Shown here: positions 1-8,749 of the stretch, one piece after another
Numbering within the stretch: the stretch's first letter is position 1
Layout of the letters: each line of letters opens with the position of its first letter
Origin: Rhizorhabdus histidinilytica
Lineage (GTDB): Bacteria > Pseudomonadota > Alphaproteobacteria > Sphingomonadales > Sphingomonadaceae
Direction of reading: 5' to 3'
Assembly: GCF_900167915.1 (NCBI RefSeq)
Contig: NZ_FUYM01000022.1
Span: 1-34,780 of the forward strand
Length of the DNA stretch: 34,780 nt
Position numbers and translations under genes: made by a program
The notes under the pieces: generated by a model
Told to the model about the DNA's origin: nothing
Databases searched by the model: none
Seen by the model: only the letters and a program-made list of their open reading frames with translations

Positions 1-1746
1 CCGCTGATCCAGGACAAGCTCGGCGTTCGCGTCAGCGGCTATTATCGCCGCGACGGCGGCTGGATCGACCGGGTCCGCTTCGAAGACAAGGGCGTCGTCG
101 CCGACGACAGCAACTATCAGAACAGCTATGTCGGCCGCATCGCCTTCACCTGGGAGCCGACGCCCGAGCTGAAGATCACGCCGTCGATCGCCTATCAGAA
201 GGTCTACACCAACGACAGCCCGGAGACCTGGGACAATGTCCGCGCCGACCCGAGCGTGCCGGACGCGCAGTTCTCCAACTATGACAAGGGCGAGTTCCTC
301 AACGGCAACCGGGTTCCGGAATCGGGCCGCGACCGCTTCTACCTGCCGACGCTCAACGTCCAATATGCGTTCGGCCCGGTCGACCTGACCGCGATCGCCT
401 CCTATTTCGACCGCAAGCAGACCTTCCGGTCCGATTACACGCTGTTCGACCAGAGCCTGTTCACCGGCATCACCCTGCCGATCTTCCCCAACCAGCAGGG
501 CTTCTCCGACTTCGTCAACACGCAGAAGATCACCACCGGTGAAATCCGGCTGGCGTCTTCCGATCGCGACGCAGCGCTCACCTGGCAGGTCGGCGGCTTC
601 TACCAGAAGGCCAAGCAGATCTCGATCCAGCAGGTCGACGATCCGTTCCTGTTCCAGTACGCGCCCTTCCTAGTCGGCATCTTCCCGCCGCTGGTCAACG
701 GCCGCCTGATCTACGACCAGTCGACCAGTTCGAAGGACGAGCAGATCGCGGCCTTCGGCCAGGTCAACTTCAAGCCGGTCGACCGGCTGACGCTGACTGT
801 CGGCCTGCGCTACGGCCAGACCAAGTTCAACATCAACTCCTTCGCGCAAGGCCCCGTGGTCGGTCCGGCGGTGACCGACGTCGGCCGCCAGAAGGAAAAG
901 CCGTTCACGCCGAAGTTCGGCGCCGAGTTCCAGGTGACGCCGAGCACGCTGGTCTACGCCTCGGCCTCGAAGGGCTTCCGTCCGGGCGGTTACAACCCGC
1001 AAGTCGGCGTCCCCTGCCAGGCCAGCGATCTCGATCCGCTCGGCTATCCGAACGGCCGGCCGCTGACCTATAAGTCTGACTCGGTGTGGAGCTATGAACT
1101 GGGCCTCAAGACCCGCACCGGCCGCTTCAGCGCGCAGGGCAGCGTCTACCAGATCGACTGGAAGAACATCCAGCAGGTCGTCGGCCTCGGCGGCTGCGGC
1201 TTCCAGTTCACCGCCAACCTGGGCTCGGCGCGCAGCCGCGGCTTCGACCTTCAGCTCGACTATCGCCTGACCGACGATTTCTCGGTCCAGGCCGAAGTCG
1301 GCTACACCAACGCCAAGTTCCTCGACACCTTCTTCGGCGGCCCGCTCGCCACGGTGCCGCTGGTGACCAAGGGCAACCATGTGGTGTCGCCGCCATGGAC
1401 GGTGTCGGTGCACGGTCAATATGACCTGTCGCTGCGCGACCATCACGACTCCTACATCCGCGCCGACTTCGACTATCGTTCGCGGCAGTCGAGCCTGACG
1501 CCGGGGATCGATCCGCGCAACGGCGGCTCGGACCCGACGCTCACCAACGCGCCGGCGCTCAAGGCGCTGTCGATGCGCGCGGGCTACCGCATCAACGGCA
1601 TCGACCTGTCGCTGTTCGTCAACAACCTGCTCGATCAGGCTGTCTGGCAGGGCCGTCGCGCTCGCGACAACAACAATGCCACGATCTACAAATCATATGT
1701 CGTGCGGCCGCGCACCTTCGGCGCGACCATCGCCTACCGCTTCTAG
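1..1746 (+). CDS. TonB-dependent receptor, 3' part (5' end outside window)
   Basis: The reading frame is open from base 1 to the TAG at 1744-1746, giving 581 residues of an outer-membrane receptor whose signal peptide and plug domain lie upstream of the window. The visible part is all beta-barrel: alternating aromatic strands, a conserved 'YASASKGFRPGGYNP' strand-loop (encoded near 955-1002), a 'LFVNNLLDQ' strand near the end and a terminal 'AYRF' ending in Phe, the outer-membrane insertion signal. A GTG at 256 is in frame but is internal, because coding similarity continues upstream of it. Receptors of this type take up bulky substrates with TonB energy. Its position just before three secreted amidohydrolases suggests it imports their substrate, which is inference. 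Receptor identity is secure; the ligand is unknown. Confidence 0.93.
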   Translation, partial: PLIQDKLGVRVSGYYRRDGGWIDRVRFEDKGVVADDSNYQNSYVGRIAFTWEPTPELKITPSIAYQKVYTNDSPETWDNVRADPSVPDAQFSNYDKGEFLNGNRVPESGRDRFYLPTLNVQYAFGPVDLTAIASYFDRKQTFRSDYTLFDQSLFTGITLPIFPNQQGFSDFVNTQKITTGEIRLASSDRDAALTWQVGGFYQKAKQISIQQVDDPFLFQYAPFLVGIFPPLVNGRLIYDQSTSSKDEQIAAFGQVNFKPVDRLTLTVGLRYGQTKFNINSFAQGPVVGPAVTDVGRQKEKPFTPKFGAEFQVTPSTLVYASASKGFRPGGYNPQVGVPCQASDLDPLGYPNGRPLTYKSDSVWSYELGLKTRTGRFSAQGSVYQIDWKNIQQVVGLGGCGFQFTANLGSARSRGFDLQLDYRLTDDFSVQAEVGYTNAKFLDTFFGGPLATVPLVTKGNHVVSPPWTVSVHGQYDLSLRDHHDSYIRADFDYRSRQSSLTPGIDPRNGGSDPTLTNAPALKALSMRAGYRINGIDLSLFVNNLLDQAVWQGRRARDNNNATIYKSYVVRPRTFGATIAYRF

Positions 1747-1763
1747 GCGGACGCAGGCAGGGG

Positions 1764-1796
1764 GGAGCCGCGCTCGGCCGAGGCCGCCGCGGCTCC
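1764..1796. terminator. Hairpin after TonB receptor
   Basis: A perfect 9-bp inverted repeat (GGAGCCGCG at 1764-1772, CGCGGCTCC at 1788-1796) encloses a GC-rich loop that itself contains the palindrome CTCGGCCGAG. It starts 18 bases after the receptor stop and lies 28 bases before the next start codon. There is no U-tract, so it may be a weak terminator or a polarity element that lowers expression of the enzymes relative to the receptor. Confidence 0.5.
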
Positions 1797-1809
1797 TCCA
1801 TCCACAGGG

Positions 1810-1884
1810 ACAGGGGAGACGATCATGACTTCAGGCTCGGCCGGGATTCGGAACGGAATCCGCCGGATGATGGCGGCGGCGGCG
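1810..1884 (+). repeat. Duplicated RBS/leader segment, copy 1
   Basis: This segment, from 15 bases before the start codon through about codon 20 of the first amidohydrolase, is closely repeated at 3628-3702 before the second amidohydrolase. Both copies share the ribosome-binding site, the start codon, the residues SGSAGIR and the block RRMMAAAA. Similarity drops on both sides of the block, so the leader has stayed more alike than the flanking sequence. Confidence 0.75.
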
Positions 1885-3549
1885 CCGATCCTGGTCGCAT
1901 CGATCATCCCGAGCACCGCGCAGGCAGCGGATTTCATCCTGAGCGGCGGGGAGATCTACACCCCTTCGGGTTGGGTCGATGCGATCGCCGTGCAGGGCGA
2001 CCGCATCGCCGCCGTCGGTGAGGGGGCCGCGCTGAGGAAACGATATCCGGCGATCACCACCATCGTCGATCTGGCCGGCAAGACGGTAATACCCGGTCTC
2101 CACGACATGCATGTCCATCCGCTCGGGGCCGGTCTTTCGCTCCAGCAATGCAAGTTCGAGCAGGGCTCGGCGCCGCAGCAGATTCTCGATGCCGTCACGG
2201 CTTGCGTGAAGAAGGCCAAGCCGGGCGCCTGGATCGTCGGCGGCCAATGGGCGGCGAGCTCCTTCGGCGACACCCCTCCGAACCGGCAGATGCTGGACGC
2301 GATCGCCCCGAACAATCCGGTCTCGCTGACCGACATCAGCGGTCACAGCACCTGGGCCAACAGCCTGGCGCTGAAGGCCGCGGGCATCGCGCGCGGCACG
2401 CCCGATCCCAAGGGCGGTATCATCGAGCGCGACGCGTCGGGCGAGCCGAACGGCCTGTTGCGCGAAAGCGCGGCCCATCTCGTCCGCCAGAAGATTCCGG
2501 CGCCGAGCGCGGAGGACAATGTCCGGGCCTTGAAGACCGGTATCGATACGCTCGTCTCCTACGGCGTCACGGCGCTCGTCGACGCCGTGGTCACCCCCGA
2601 AGGGCTGTCGGCCTATCAGGCGCTGACGGCACGCAACCAGCTCAAGGCGCATGTCCGCGGCTGCCTCGTCTATGGGCGGACATGGGGCGACAACAGCGCC
2701 TTCGACCGGACGATCGCTGATCGCGAACGCTACGGCTCGGCTCGTTTCAAGCTCGATTGCGTCAAGGTCTTCGAGGACGGCGTTCCGACCGAAAGCCATA
2801 CCGCGGCCCTCATCGATCCCTATGCCCCCGACGAGCATGGGCAGGTCAAGGAGCCGAAGCGCGGCCTGTTGCTGGTCCAGCCTGCGGAGCTCGATCCGCT
2901 GGTCACCCGGCTCGACAAGATGGGCGTCACGGTCAAGTTCCACGCGGCGGGCGACCAGGCCTCGCGCACCGCGCTCGACGCCATCGCCGCCGCGCGTCAG
3001 GCCAATGGTCCCGACGGACCCACCCATGACGTCGGCCACCTGACCTTCATCCAGCCCGAGGACATGAAGCGCGCCAAGGCGATCCGGGCGACGCTCGAAT
3101 TCTCGCCCTATCTCTGGTTCCCGTCGCCGATCAACGACGACATCATCAAGGCTTCCGGCACCGAACGCATCAAGCGGGTCTGGCCGGTGCGCGAGGGGCT
3201 GGATTCGGGGGCGCTGGTCGTCGCCGGCTCCGACTGGTCGGTGATCCCGTCGGCCAATCCCTGGATCGGCATCGAGACGCTGGTGACGCGCCGCGCGCCC
3301 GACAACCAGCGGCCCGGCGAGGTCTATGGCCCGGACGAGGCGATCACCCTCAAGGAAGCGATCGACATCTTCACGATCAATGCCGCCCGGCAGTTCGGCT
3401 ATGCCGACAGCCACGGCACGATCGAGGCCGGCAAGGTCGCCGACTTCATCGTCCTCGACCGCAATCCGTTCAAGATCGCCGCTACCGATCTTCACAACGT
3501 CGTCGTCACGCAGAGCTATGTCGGCGGCGAACTGATCTACGCGAAATAG
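1825..3549 (+). CDS. Secreted amidohydrolase family 3 protein (YtcJ/NfdA-like), paralog 1
   Basis: This 574-residue metal-dependent hydrolase has an N-terminal signal peptide (positively charged RRMM, then a hydrophobic stretch ending near AQA-A at residue 34), so it probably acts in the periplasm. Visible amidohydrolase signatures are the HxH metal site (H96, H98 in HDMHVH), a lysine in VKVFEDG (K314, probable carboxylated metal ligand), H373 in KFHAAGD, H405 in VGHLTF and D470 in GSDW. Family members include N-substituted formamide deformylase (NfdA) and cyclic or linear amide hydrolases, so C-N bond cleavage is likely, but the substrate is not known. The start is supported by GGGGAG eight bases upstream. 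It is the first of three paralogs (next at 3643 and 6961) and follows a TonB receptor. Confidence 0.9.
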   Translation: MTSGSAGIRNGIRRMMAAAAPILVASIIPSTAQAADFILSGGEIYTPSGWVDAIAVQGDRIAAVGEGAALRKRYPAITTIVDLAGKTVIPGLHDMHVHPLGAGLSLQQCKFEQGSAPQQILDAVTACVKKAKPGAWIVGGQWAASSFGDTPPNRQMLDAIAPNNPVSLTDISGHSTWANSLALKAAGIARGTPDPKGGIIERDASGEPNGLLRESAAHLVRQKIPAPSAEDNVRALKTGIDTLVSYGVTALVDAVVTPEGLSAYQALTARNQLKAHVRGCLVYGRTWGDNSAFDRTIADRERYGSARFKLDCVKVFEDGVPTESHTAALIDPYAPDEHGQVKEPKRGLLLVQPAELDPLVTRLDKMGVTVKFHAAGDQASRTALDAIAAARQANGPDGPTHDVGHLTFIQPEDMKRAKAIRATLEFSPYLWFPSPINDDIIKASGTERIKRVWPVREGLDSGALVVAGSDWSVIPSANPWIGIETLVTRRAPDNQRPGEVYGPDEAITLKEAIDIFTINAARQFGYADSHGTIEAGKVADFIVLDRNPFKIAATDLHNVVVTQSYVGGELIYAK

Positions 3550-3627
3550 GGCGTGCCGGCGGTGGCACGGGCGGCTCGCCGCATCGCGCATCCGCCGTCC
3601 ACGCAGACCGGCCGCATCGGCATTCGA

Positions 3628-3702
3628 TCAAGGGAGATGATCATGATTTCAGGATCGGCGGGAATTCGGAAGGGACTCCGGCGGATGATGGCGGCGGCCG
3701 CG
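3628..3702 (+). repeat. Duplicated RBS/leader segment, copy 2
   Basis: Partner of 1810-1884. It fixes the start of the second amidohydrolase at 3643, because the ribosome-binding site (AGGGAGATG) and the leader align with copy 1 without gaps. The 30 in-frame codons upstream of 3643 have no counterpart in copy 1. Confidence 0.75.
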
Positions 3703-5364
3703 GTGGCCGGCCTCGTGTCGGCGGCGCAGGCCGCTTCGCCGACCACCGTCTACACCAACGGACAGGTCTATACGCCGGGCGGCTGGCAGACCGCCTTCGC
3801 GGTGCGCGACGGCCGCATCGTCGCGGTCGGCAGCGACGCCGAGGTGCGCAAGGCCGCGCCGGGCGCCACGCAGGTCGACCTCGCGAGCCGGACCGTGCTG
3901 CCGGGCCTGTACGACATGCACGTCCATCCGGTGCTGCAGGCGAAGGGCGGGGAGGGCAGCTGCCGCATCTCGCCCGATCTCGCCCCGAAGCCGTTCCTCG
4001 CCGCGGTCACCGAATGCGCGAACACCCAGCCCGAGGGCGGATGGGTGACCGGCGGGCAGTGGCAGTCGTCGGTGCTGACGGGCACCCCGATCACGGCCGC
4101 GACGCTCGACGCCGCGACACCCGGCCGGCCCGCCCTGCTGTTCGACGTCAGCGGCCACAGCCTGTGGGTCAACAGCCGCGCGATGGCGATCGCGGGGATC
4201 ACCCGCGACACGCCGAACCCCGAGGGCGGCATCATCGAGCGCGACGCCGCCGGCAACCCGACCGGCATCCTGCGCGAGACGGCGCGCGACCTGGTGCTCA
4301 AGCATGTCCCGCCGCAGTCGCAGGAACTGACCCAGGCGGCGCTGCGCAAGAATCTCGACCTGCTGCTGTCCTACGGCATCACCGGCTATGTCGAGGCGAT
4401 GGCCTTCCGCGACGACCTGGAGGTCTATGACGCGCTCTACGACAAGGGCCAGCTCAAGCAGCATGTCCAGGCCTGCATCGCCTATAGCCATGCCGGCCAT
4501 GTGAACCCCGATCTCGACGCGACGATCGCGGCGATCCCGACCTATACGCGCGACCGGTTCAAGCCGACCTGCGTCAAGGTGTTCGCCGATGGCGTGCCGA
4601 CCGACAGCCACACGGGCGCGATGCTGGCGCCCTATGAGGCGGGCCAGCCCAACGCGCCGGCCAAGGGGCTGCTGCTGTTCGATCCGGCAACCTTCCAGCC
4701 GCGTATGGCCGAATGGGACCGCAAGGGTCTGAACGTGCTGTTCCACGCCGCCGGCGACGCGGCGGTGCGCGCCTCGCTCGACGCGATCGCCTATGTCCGC
4801 AAGGTCAACGGCCCGAACGGCCCGATGCACCAGGTCGGCCATGAGACCTTCGTCGATCCGGCCGATATGTCGCGCGGCAAGGCGCTCAACGCCGCGCTCG
4901 AATTCTCGCCCTATCTGTGGGACCCGCAGCCGATCAACGACGACATCACCATGGCGGTCGGCGCCAAGCGGATCGAGCGCGTCTGGCCGATCAAGGAGGG
5001 CTTCGCCTCGGGCGCGCTGGTCGTTGCCGGTTCCGACTGGGCGGTGATTCCGGAGCCCGATCCCTGGCTGGGCATCGAGACCGCGGTGACCCGCCAGAAT
5101 GTCGGCGGCAGCGCGAGGAGCTTCGGCCCGAACGAGGCGATCACCGTCGAGCAGGCGATCCGCATGTTCACGATCAACGCGGTGACCCGCATGGGCCTCG
5201 ACAAGGAACTCGGGTCGATCGAGGCCGGCAAGCGCGCCGACTTCATCGTCATCGACAAGAACCCGTTCAAGATCCCGCCGACCCAGATCCACGGCATCAA
5301 GGTGCAGCAGACCTATATCGACGGCGCGGTGGTGTTCGACCGCTCGGGGACCGCCGGCAAATGA
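3643..5364 (+). CDS. Secreted amidohydrolase family 3 protein, paralog 2
   Basis: This 573-residue paralog of the preceding gene has the same leader (MISGSAGIRKGLRRMM, then a hydrophobic core ending in AQA-A) and the same metal motifs: H93 and H95 in YDMHVH, CVKVFADG, LFHAAGD, VGHETF and GSDW. The residue before the DMHVH motif is Tyr, where the other two paralogs have His. An in-frame upstream start at 3553 is possible, but the duplicated leader and ribosome-binding site favour 3643. It is spaced 93 bases from paralog 1 and overlaps the following MBL-HD gene by four bases (ATGA), so those two are probably translationally coupled. The role is predicted as hydrolysis of an amide or related C-N bond in the periplasm; substrate unknown. 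Confidence 0.9.
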   Translation: MISGSAGIRKGLRRMMAAAAVAGLVSAAQAASPTTVYTNGQVYTPGGWQTAFAVRDGRIVAVGSDAEVRKAAPGATQVDLASRTVLPGLYDMHVHPVLQAKGGEGSCRISPDLAPKPFLAAVTECANTQPEGGWVTGGQWQSSVLTGTPITAATLDAATPGRPALLFDVSGHSLWVNSRAMAIAGITRDTPNPEGGIIERDAAGNPTGILRETARDLVLKHVPPQSQELTQAALRKNLDLLLSYGITGYVEAMAFRDDLEVYDALYDKGQLKQHVQACIAYSHAGHVNPDLDATIAAIPTYTRDRFKPTCVKVFADGVPTDSHTGAMLAPYEAGQPNAPAKGLLLFDPATFQPRMAEWDRKGLNVLFHAAGDAAVRASLDAIAYVRKVNGPNGPMHQVGHETFVDPADMSRGKALNAALEFSPYLWDPQPINDDITMAVGAKRIERVWPIKEGFASGALVVAGSDWAVIPEPDPWLGIETAVTRQNVGGSARSFGPNEAITVEQAIRMFTINAVTRMGLDKELGSIEAGKRADFIVIDKNPFKIPPTQIHGIKVQQTYIDGAVVFDRSGTAGK

Positions 5365-6941
5365 GCCCGGGCGGGATCGCGCGCGCCGTTCTGCGCAGCG
5401 GCGCGCTGGTCCTGCTGATGAGCGCGGCGACGGCGCCCGGCGCGTCGTCCGCCGCGCCACCGCCCGTCGCCGCGCGGCATCCGATGACGGTCACGGTCTA
5501 CAAGGGCGACTTCGCCACCGTGAACTCGTTCATCTTCTCCAACGGCCGTTCGCTGGTGGTGATGGACGTGCAGCGCAAGGCCGCCGAGGCACGCAAGCTG
5601 GCCGCCGCGATCAAGGCGATGAAGCTGCCGCTGACGCACATCCTGATCAGCCACGGCCACACCGATCATTTCACCGGCATGGCGGTGTTCCGCGAAGCCT
5701 TCCCCGACGCGCGCATCGTCGTTGCGAACCAGGACATCAAGGCCGATATCGAGCGCTACGCCGTCTATATGGACAGCGGCGGCGAGACCGGGGCCGAGCC
5801 GCCGCTCGATCCCGCGCTCAAGCCGAAGACCGCCGCCCATCCCGACGGCTTCGACTATGACCGCAACATCGAGGTGCTGGCGTCGCCGACGCTGGAGATG
5901 GTCGGCGGCGGCACGCTCCAGCTCGACACCGATCACATGCGTGCAGAGGCGCCGCACATCACCACCGTCTACAGCCCCGATCTCAACGCCCTGTTCCTGT
6001 CGGACCTCGGCTATAACGGCGTCCATTTCTGGATGGGCGACGACATCAGCCGCGCGGACCTGCTCGACTGGCGGGCCGAGCTGCTGCGGATGAAGGCGCG
6101 CTACGCCCGGCTCAACCCGATCGTCTATCCGGGGCATGGCGACCCGAGCGACATGCGGATCTTCGATCCCTCGGTCCGATATATCGACGACTTCCTGCGG
6201 GTGACGGCGGCGGCCAAGACGCCCGAAGAGGCGATGGCGAAGATGGTCGCGCTCTATCCGGGCTACAAGCAGGCCGACTTCTTCCTGAAGTACAGCGCGA
6301 TGGAGCATGTGCCGGTGCGGCCGACGACGGTCGGCCATCGCGCCGAGACGGGCTGGCGCGCCAAGGTTCGCGCGCTCGCGGCGGCCGAGTTCCGCAACCC
6401 CGCCTGGGGCTATTCGCACAGCGCGCGCGACTATGCGCTGGCGCGGCAGCTCGCCCGCGCCGACGGCGTGCGGCTCGACGACGACGTGCTGTTCGCGGCG
6501 GCCTGGCTGCACGACATGGCGGCCTTCCCGAAATGGGAGGCGGCGGGCGTCGACCATGCCGATCGCGCCGCCGACACGGTCGATACGATCCTGAAGGGCA
6601 GCGGCTTTCCCGAGGGCAAGATCGACGCAGTCCGCGCCGCGATCCGCACCCACATGTTCGATCGCGATCCCAGGACGCCCGAGGCGCTCTATCTGCACGA
6701 CGCCGATGCGCTCGACTGGCTCGGCGCGGTAGGCGTCGCGCGGGTGATGGCACTCGCCGACGCGCAGGGCGGCAAGCCCGACGGACCGGACGTGGTGAAG
6801 ATGCTTGAGGACAATCTGGCCAAGGTGCCGGCGCGGGTGCTGTCGCCCGCAGGCAAGGCGCTGACGCCCGGCCGCAAGGCCGAGCTCGACGCCTTCCTGC
6901 GGCAGCTCAAGGCCGAGACCGAGGACCTGGCGACATTGTGA
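5361..6941 (+). CDS. Exported metallo-beta-lactamase / HD-domain fusion protein
   Basis: This 526-residue protein joins two metal-dependent hydrolase folds. A hydrophobic leader (residues about 8-32, ending in SSAA) suggests export. Residues about 40-310 form a metallo-beta-lactamase domain with the Zn motif HGHTDH (H98, H100, D102, H103), a later YSPDLNALFLSDLGY segment and YPGHGD. Residues about 340-500 form an HD domain: H353 in SHSARDYALA, H384-D385 in WLHDMAA, a further DH in VDHADRAAD and D447/D449 in HDADALDWLG. Usual MBL hydrolases are about 250-300 residues and lack an HD partner. The start is the ATGA overlap with the upstream amidohydrolase, and the stop lies 19 bases before the next one, so it is embedded in that operon. 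Both domains look catalytically intact. The substrate is unknown; a small ester, lactone or amide for MBL and a phosphorylated or other compound for HD are only possibilities. Confidence 0.85.
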   Translation: MSPGGIARAVLRSGALVLLMSAATAPGASSAAPPPVAARHPMTVTVYKGDFATVNSFIFSNGRSLVVMDVQRKAAEARKLAAAIKAMKLPLTHILISHGHTDHFTGMAVFREAFPDARIVVANQDIKADIERYAVYMDSGGETGAEPPLDPALKPKTAAHPDGFDYDRNIEVLASPTLEMVGGGTLQLDTDHMRAEAPHITTVYSPDLNALFLSDLGYNGVHFWMGDDISRADLLDWRAELLRMKARYARLNPIVYPGHGDPSDMRIFDPSVRYIDDFLRVTAAAKTPEEAMAKMVALYPGYKQADFFLKYSAMEHVPVRPTTVGHRAETGWRAKVRALAAAEFRNPAWGYSHSARDYALARQLARADGVRLDDDVLFAAAWLHDMAAFPKWEAAGVDHADRAADTVDTILKGSGFPEGKIDAVRAAIRTHMFDRDPRTPEALYLHDADALDWLGAVGVARVMALADAQGGKPDGPDVVKMLEDNLAKVPARVLSPAGKALTPGRKAELDAFLRQLKAETEDLATL

Positions 6942-6960
6942 CGGCGAGAGGGAAGGAACG

Positions 6961-8658
6961 ATGCGGATGATGACGAAGCTGCTCGCGGGCGGCGCGCTCG
7001 CGATGGCCGCAGCGGGGGCGTTCGCGGCGGAGAAGCCCGCCGACACGATTCTGCTCAACGGGCAGGTCTACACCCCCGGCGGCTGGGCGGAGGCGCTGGC
7101 GATCCGCGACGGGGTGATCGTCGCGGTCGGCGACGCCAAGGCGACGGAGGCCTATCGCGGCGAAGGCTCGAAGGTCGTCGACCTGAAGGGGGCGGCGGTG
7201 TTCCCGGGCCTCCACGACATGCACGTCCACACCCAGTTCGCCGGGCTCGAACAGTTCGCCTGCGGCTTCCCCAACGCCGCCAAGCCGGCGGTGATCGCGG
7301 CGCGGATCAAGCAATGCGCGGCGAAGGCCGAGCCGGGCGCCTGGATCGTCGGCGGCAACTGGTCGGCGGGCTCCTTCGCCAAGGGCCAGCAGAACCGCGC
7401 CTTCCTCGACAAGGTCGCACCGAACAACCCGGTGCTGCTGTCGGACGAGGCGCACCACAGCCTGTGGGGGAACAGCAAGGCGATCGCCGCGGCGGGGGTC
7501 ACCCGCGATACCAAGGACCCGCCCGGCGGCATCATCGAGCGCGATGCGAAGGGCGAGCCCAACGGCCTGTTCCGCGAGAATGCTGCCGACCTGCTCGAAA
7601 AGGCGATGCCCGAGCCGTCCGACGCGCTGAAGCGCAAGGCGATGACGCTGTCGACGCGGCAGATGCTGTCGTTCGGCATCACCTCCTTCACCGACGCGTC
7701 GGTCCGCACCGGCAATGTCCGCACCCTGTCCGGGCTGGCGCGCGACGGCATCATCAAGCAGCGCGCGCGGGGCTGCATCGTCTGGTCGCCGGGCGACGCC
7801 GATGGCGAGACGCTGATCCGCACCCGCGCCGACTATACGGTCGGCCGCTTCAAGGCCGATTGCGTCAAGGTGTTCATGGACGGCGTGCCGACCGAGAGCC
7901 AGACCGCGGCGATGCTGCATCCCTATCATGCCGATCCGCACGGGACCGGCATCCTGATGATCCCGCAGCCGGCGCTCAACGACGGCATCGCGCGGTTCGA
8001 TCGCATGGGTCTCCACGTCAAGTTCCACGCGGTCGGCGACGCGGCGGTGCGGTCGGCGCTCGACGCGGTCGAACATGCCCGCAAGGTCAACGGCTGGGGC
8101 GGATCGGCGCACGAGGTCGGCCACAACAGCTTCGTCGACCGTGCCGACATCCCGCGCGTGCGGGCGCTGCACATGACCTGGGAGTTCTCGCCCTATATCT
8201 GGTATCCGACGCCGATCACCGACGTCGATGTCCGCAACGCGGTCGGCGACGAGATGATGAAGCGCTTCACCCCGATCAAGGAGGCGCTCGACACCGGCGC
8301 CAACGTCATCGCCGGCTCCGACTGGTCGGTGGTCCCGTCGGTCAATCCCTGGCTCGCGATCGAGACGATGGTGACGCGCCAGAAGCCCGGGGGCGGCGAC
8401 AAGACGATCGCGCCCGACGAGCGCGTGACGCTCGACCAGGCGCTGCGCATCTTCACGTCGGACGCGGCGGCGGCGATGGGCGATCGCGACCTGGTCGGTT
8501 CGATCGAGCCCGGCATGCACGCCGATATCGTCGTGACCGAGACCAACCCGTTCAAGGTCCCGGTCACCCAGATCCACGATACCAAGGTCCGCATGACCTT
8601 CATCGATGGCGAGCTGGTCTATGACGCGGCCAATCCGCCGCCGCTGACCGCCGATTGA
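6961..8658 (+). CDS. Secreted amidohydrolase family 3 protein, paralog 3
   Basis: This 565-residue enzyme has a signal peptide (MRMMTKLLAGG, then an Ala-rich core ending at FA-AEK) and the full amidohydrolase-3 motif set: H88 and H90 in HDMHVH, CVKVFMDGVPTES, KFHAVGD, VGHNSF and GSDWSV. It shares long blocks with the other two paralogs (for example GGIIERDAKGEPNG, EFSPYIWYPTPI and the NPFKVP tail), but its leader is unrelated to theirs, so it is the older or more diverged copy. A strong ribosome-binding site (GGAAGGAA) precedes ATG 6961. Probable periplasmic amide hydrolase acting on a substrate related to those of its neighbours; substrate unknown. Confidence 0.9.
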   Translation: MRMMTKLLAGGALAMAAAGAFAAEKPADTILLNGQVYTPGGWAEALAIRDGVIVAVGDAKATEAYRGEGSKVVDLKGAAVFPGLHDMHVHTQFAGLEQFACGFPNAAKPAVIAARIKQCAAKAEPGAWIVGGNWSAGSFAKGQQNRAFLDKVAPNNPVLLSDEAHHSLWGNSKAIAAAGVTRDTKDPPGGIIERDAKGEPNGLFRENAADLLEKAMPEPSDALKRKAMTLSTRQMLSFGITSFTDASVRTGNVRTLSGLARDGIIKQRARGCIVWSPGDADGETLIRTRADYTVGRFKADCVKVFMDGVPTESQTAAMLHPYHADPHGTGILMIPQPALNDGIARFDRMGLHVKFHAVGDAAVRSALDAVEHARKVNGWGGSAHEVGHNSFVDRADIPRVRALHMTWEFSPYIWYPTPITDVDVRNAVGDEMMKRFTPIKEALDTGANVIAGSDWSVVPSVNPWLAIETMVTRQKPGGGDKTIAPDERVTLDQALRIFTSDAAAAMGDRDLVGSIEPGMHADIVVTETNPFKVPVTQIHDTKVRMTFIDGELVYDAANPPPLTAD

Positions 8659-8670
8659 GGTAGGGGAGGA

Positions 8671-8711
8671 GGGATCGCGGCAGCGCCTTTCGCACGGTGC
8701 GCCGCGATCCC
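8671..8711. terminator. Hairpin between amidohydrolase and amidase
   Basis: A perfect 11-bp stem (GGGATCGCGGC at 8671-8681 with GCCGCGATCCC at 8701-8711) holds a 19-base loop that can extend the stem through G-U pairs. It begins 13 bases after the amidohydrolase stop. No U-run follows, so it is a terminator or an mRNA-stabilising structure separating the two expression units. Confidence 0.55.
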
Positions 8712-8749
8712 GATCGATCCCGCCGCCGGACCATCATCGAGGAAAGACC

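Noticed and set aside
3553-3642. Earlier in-frame start (30 codons) for the second amidohydrolase
   Set aside because: The duplicated ribosome-binding site and leader place the start at 3643, and the extension would bury the signal peptide.
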